Shown: piece after piece, positions 6,171 to 6,478 of the stretch
Position numbering within the stretch: position 1 is the stretch's first letter
How the letters are laid out: each line of letters opens with the position of its first letter
From: Rhizobiaceae bacterium
GTDB lineage: Bacteria > Pseudomonadota > Alphaproteobacteria > Rhizobiales > Rhizobiaceae
Direction of reading: 5' to 3'
DNA length: 6,478 nt
NCBI GenBank assembly: GCA_004299545.1
Contig: SCRB01000735.1
Location: 1-6,478 of the forward strand
Made by a program: the position numbers and the translations under genes
The notes under the pieces: generated by a model
Told to the model about the DNA's origin: nothing
Databases searched by the model: none
Seen by the model: the letters and a program-made list of their open reading frames with translations, nothing else

Positions 6171-6478
6171 TGAAGGCGGCGGAAATCCGCGCCCGGCTGA
6201 CCGTTCCCTGGCGGCACGGCGATTGCGTCGACTTTGCCGGAATCGTCTGCGAGGACCGTCTCGACCTGACGGGTTTGTCTTTGACGGGAGTCGACTTCAC
6301 CGGCGCGCGGTTTCCTCGCGGCATCGTCGCGCGGGGTGCACGGTTTCAGGGTGTCAGCTGGTTCCGCAAGGCAGCGGTCGAGGAGGTGGCGGATTTCGCG
6401 CAAGGCTGCTTCTTCAACGACGCCCGTTTCGAGGGTGCATGTTTTCGCGCTCCCGCCGATTTCTCGCGTGCCGAGTTC
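6170..6478 (+). CDS. Pentapeptide-repeat protein, N-terminal part (3' end outside window)
   Basis: Seen: an open frame of 103 codons starting at ATG 6170, one base overlapping the flavodoxin TGA, and still open at the window end. After about 20 residues with no signal peptide (start MKAAEIRARL) comes a run with Leu/Phe every five residues: Leu33, Leu38, Phe43, Phe48, in LDLTGLSLTGVDFTGARF. A second run includes ADF, FFND, ARFEG, ACF, ADF and AEF (74-103), with Phe at 76, 81/82, 87, 92, 98 and 103. This A(D/N)(L/F)xx pattern, with a few six-residue steps, is that of pentapeptide-repeat proteins. Known: such repeats fold into a right-handed quadrilateral beta-helix; functions range from DNA-gyrase protection to unknown, and the repeat alone does not give one. 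Context: tight coupling to a flavodoxin is unexpected. Inferred: a scaffold or accessory part of the redox system is possible but unproven. Any domain after the repeat is not visible. Confidence 0.85.
   Translation, partial: MKAAEIRARLTVPWRHGDCVDFAGIVCEDRLDLTGLSLTGVDFTGARFPRGIVARGARFQGVSWFRKAAVEEVADFAQGCFFNDARFEGACFRAPADFSRAEF

Overview
The window is about two thirds G+C by eye. It is fully packed with genes on the + strand, and the proteins are rich in Ala, Gly and Arg. This fits a high-GC proteobacterium, most likely an alphaproteobacterium of the Rhizobiales type, but that placement is an inference from composition and gene style only. I see no RNA gene, mobile element, CRISPR array, promoter or terminator. 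The longest untranslated gap is 22 bases, so the whole window looks like the interior of one long operon that enters from the left and leaves to the right.

Layout: (1) the C-terminal part of a short-chain dehydrogenase/reductase (SDR), 1-408; (2) a ThDP-dependent enzyme of the acetolactate synthase/2-oxoacid decarboxylase superfamily, 417-2090; (3) an L-aspartate dehydrogenase-like protein (NadX family), 2095-2916; (4) an NAD(P)+-dependent aldehyde dehydrogenase, 2939-4459; (5) an adrenodoxin-reductase/FprA-like FAD NADPH reductase with a GTG start, 4456-5706; (6) a short-chain, MioC-like flavodoxin, 5703-6170; (7) the N-terminal part of a pentapeptide-repeat protein, 6170 to the window end. 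Genes 4 to 7 overlap at their stop/start codons (GTGA, ATGA, TGATG), which points to translational coupling.

Reading the operon: genes 1 to 4 look like a catabolic set that could decarboxylate a 2-oxoacid to an aldehyde (ThDP enzyme), oxidise the aldehyde to an acid (ALDH) and carry out further NAD(P)-linked redox steps (SDR, AspDH-like). Genes 5 and 6 form an electron chain NADPH -> FAD reductase -> FMN flavodoxin. Such chains normally feed an oxygenase, for example a cytochrome P450, and no oxygenase lies in the window, so one is predicted nearby. The substrate cannot be read from the sequence.

The points most worth a second look are: the SDR has lost the catalytic Tyr and Lys (T and R at those positions); the FprA-like reductase has lost one of the paired arginines that normally read the NADPH 2'-phosphate; the aspartate dehydrogenase sits in a catabolic rather than NAD-synthesis setting; and a pentapeptide-repeat protein is translationally coupled to a flavodoxin.
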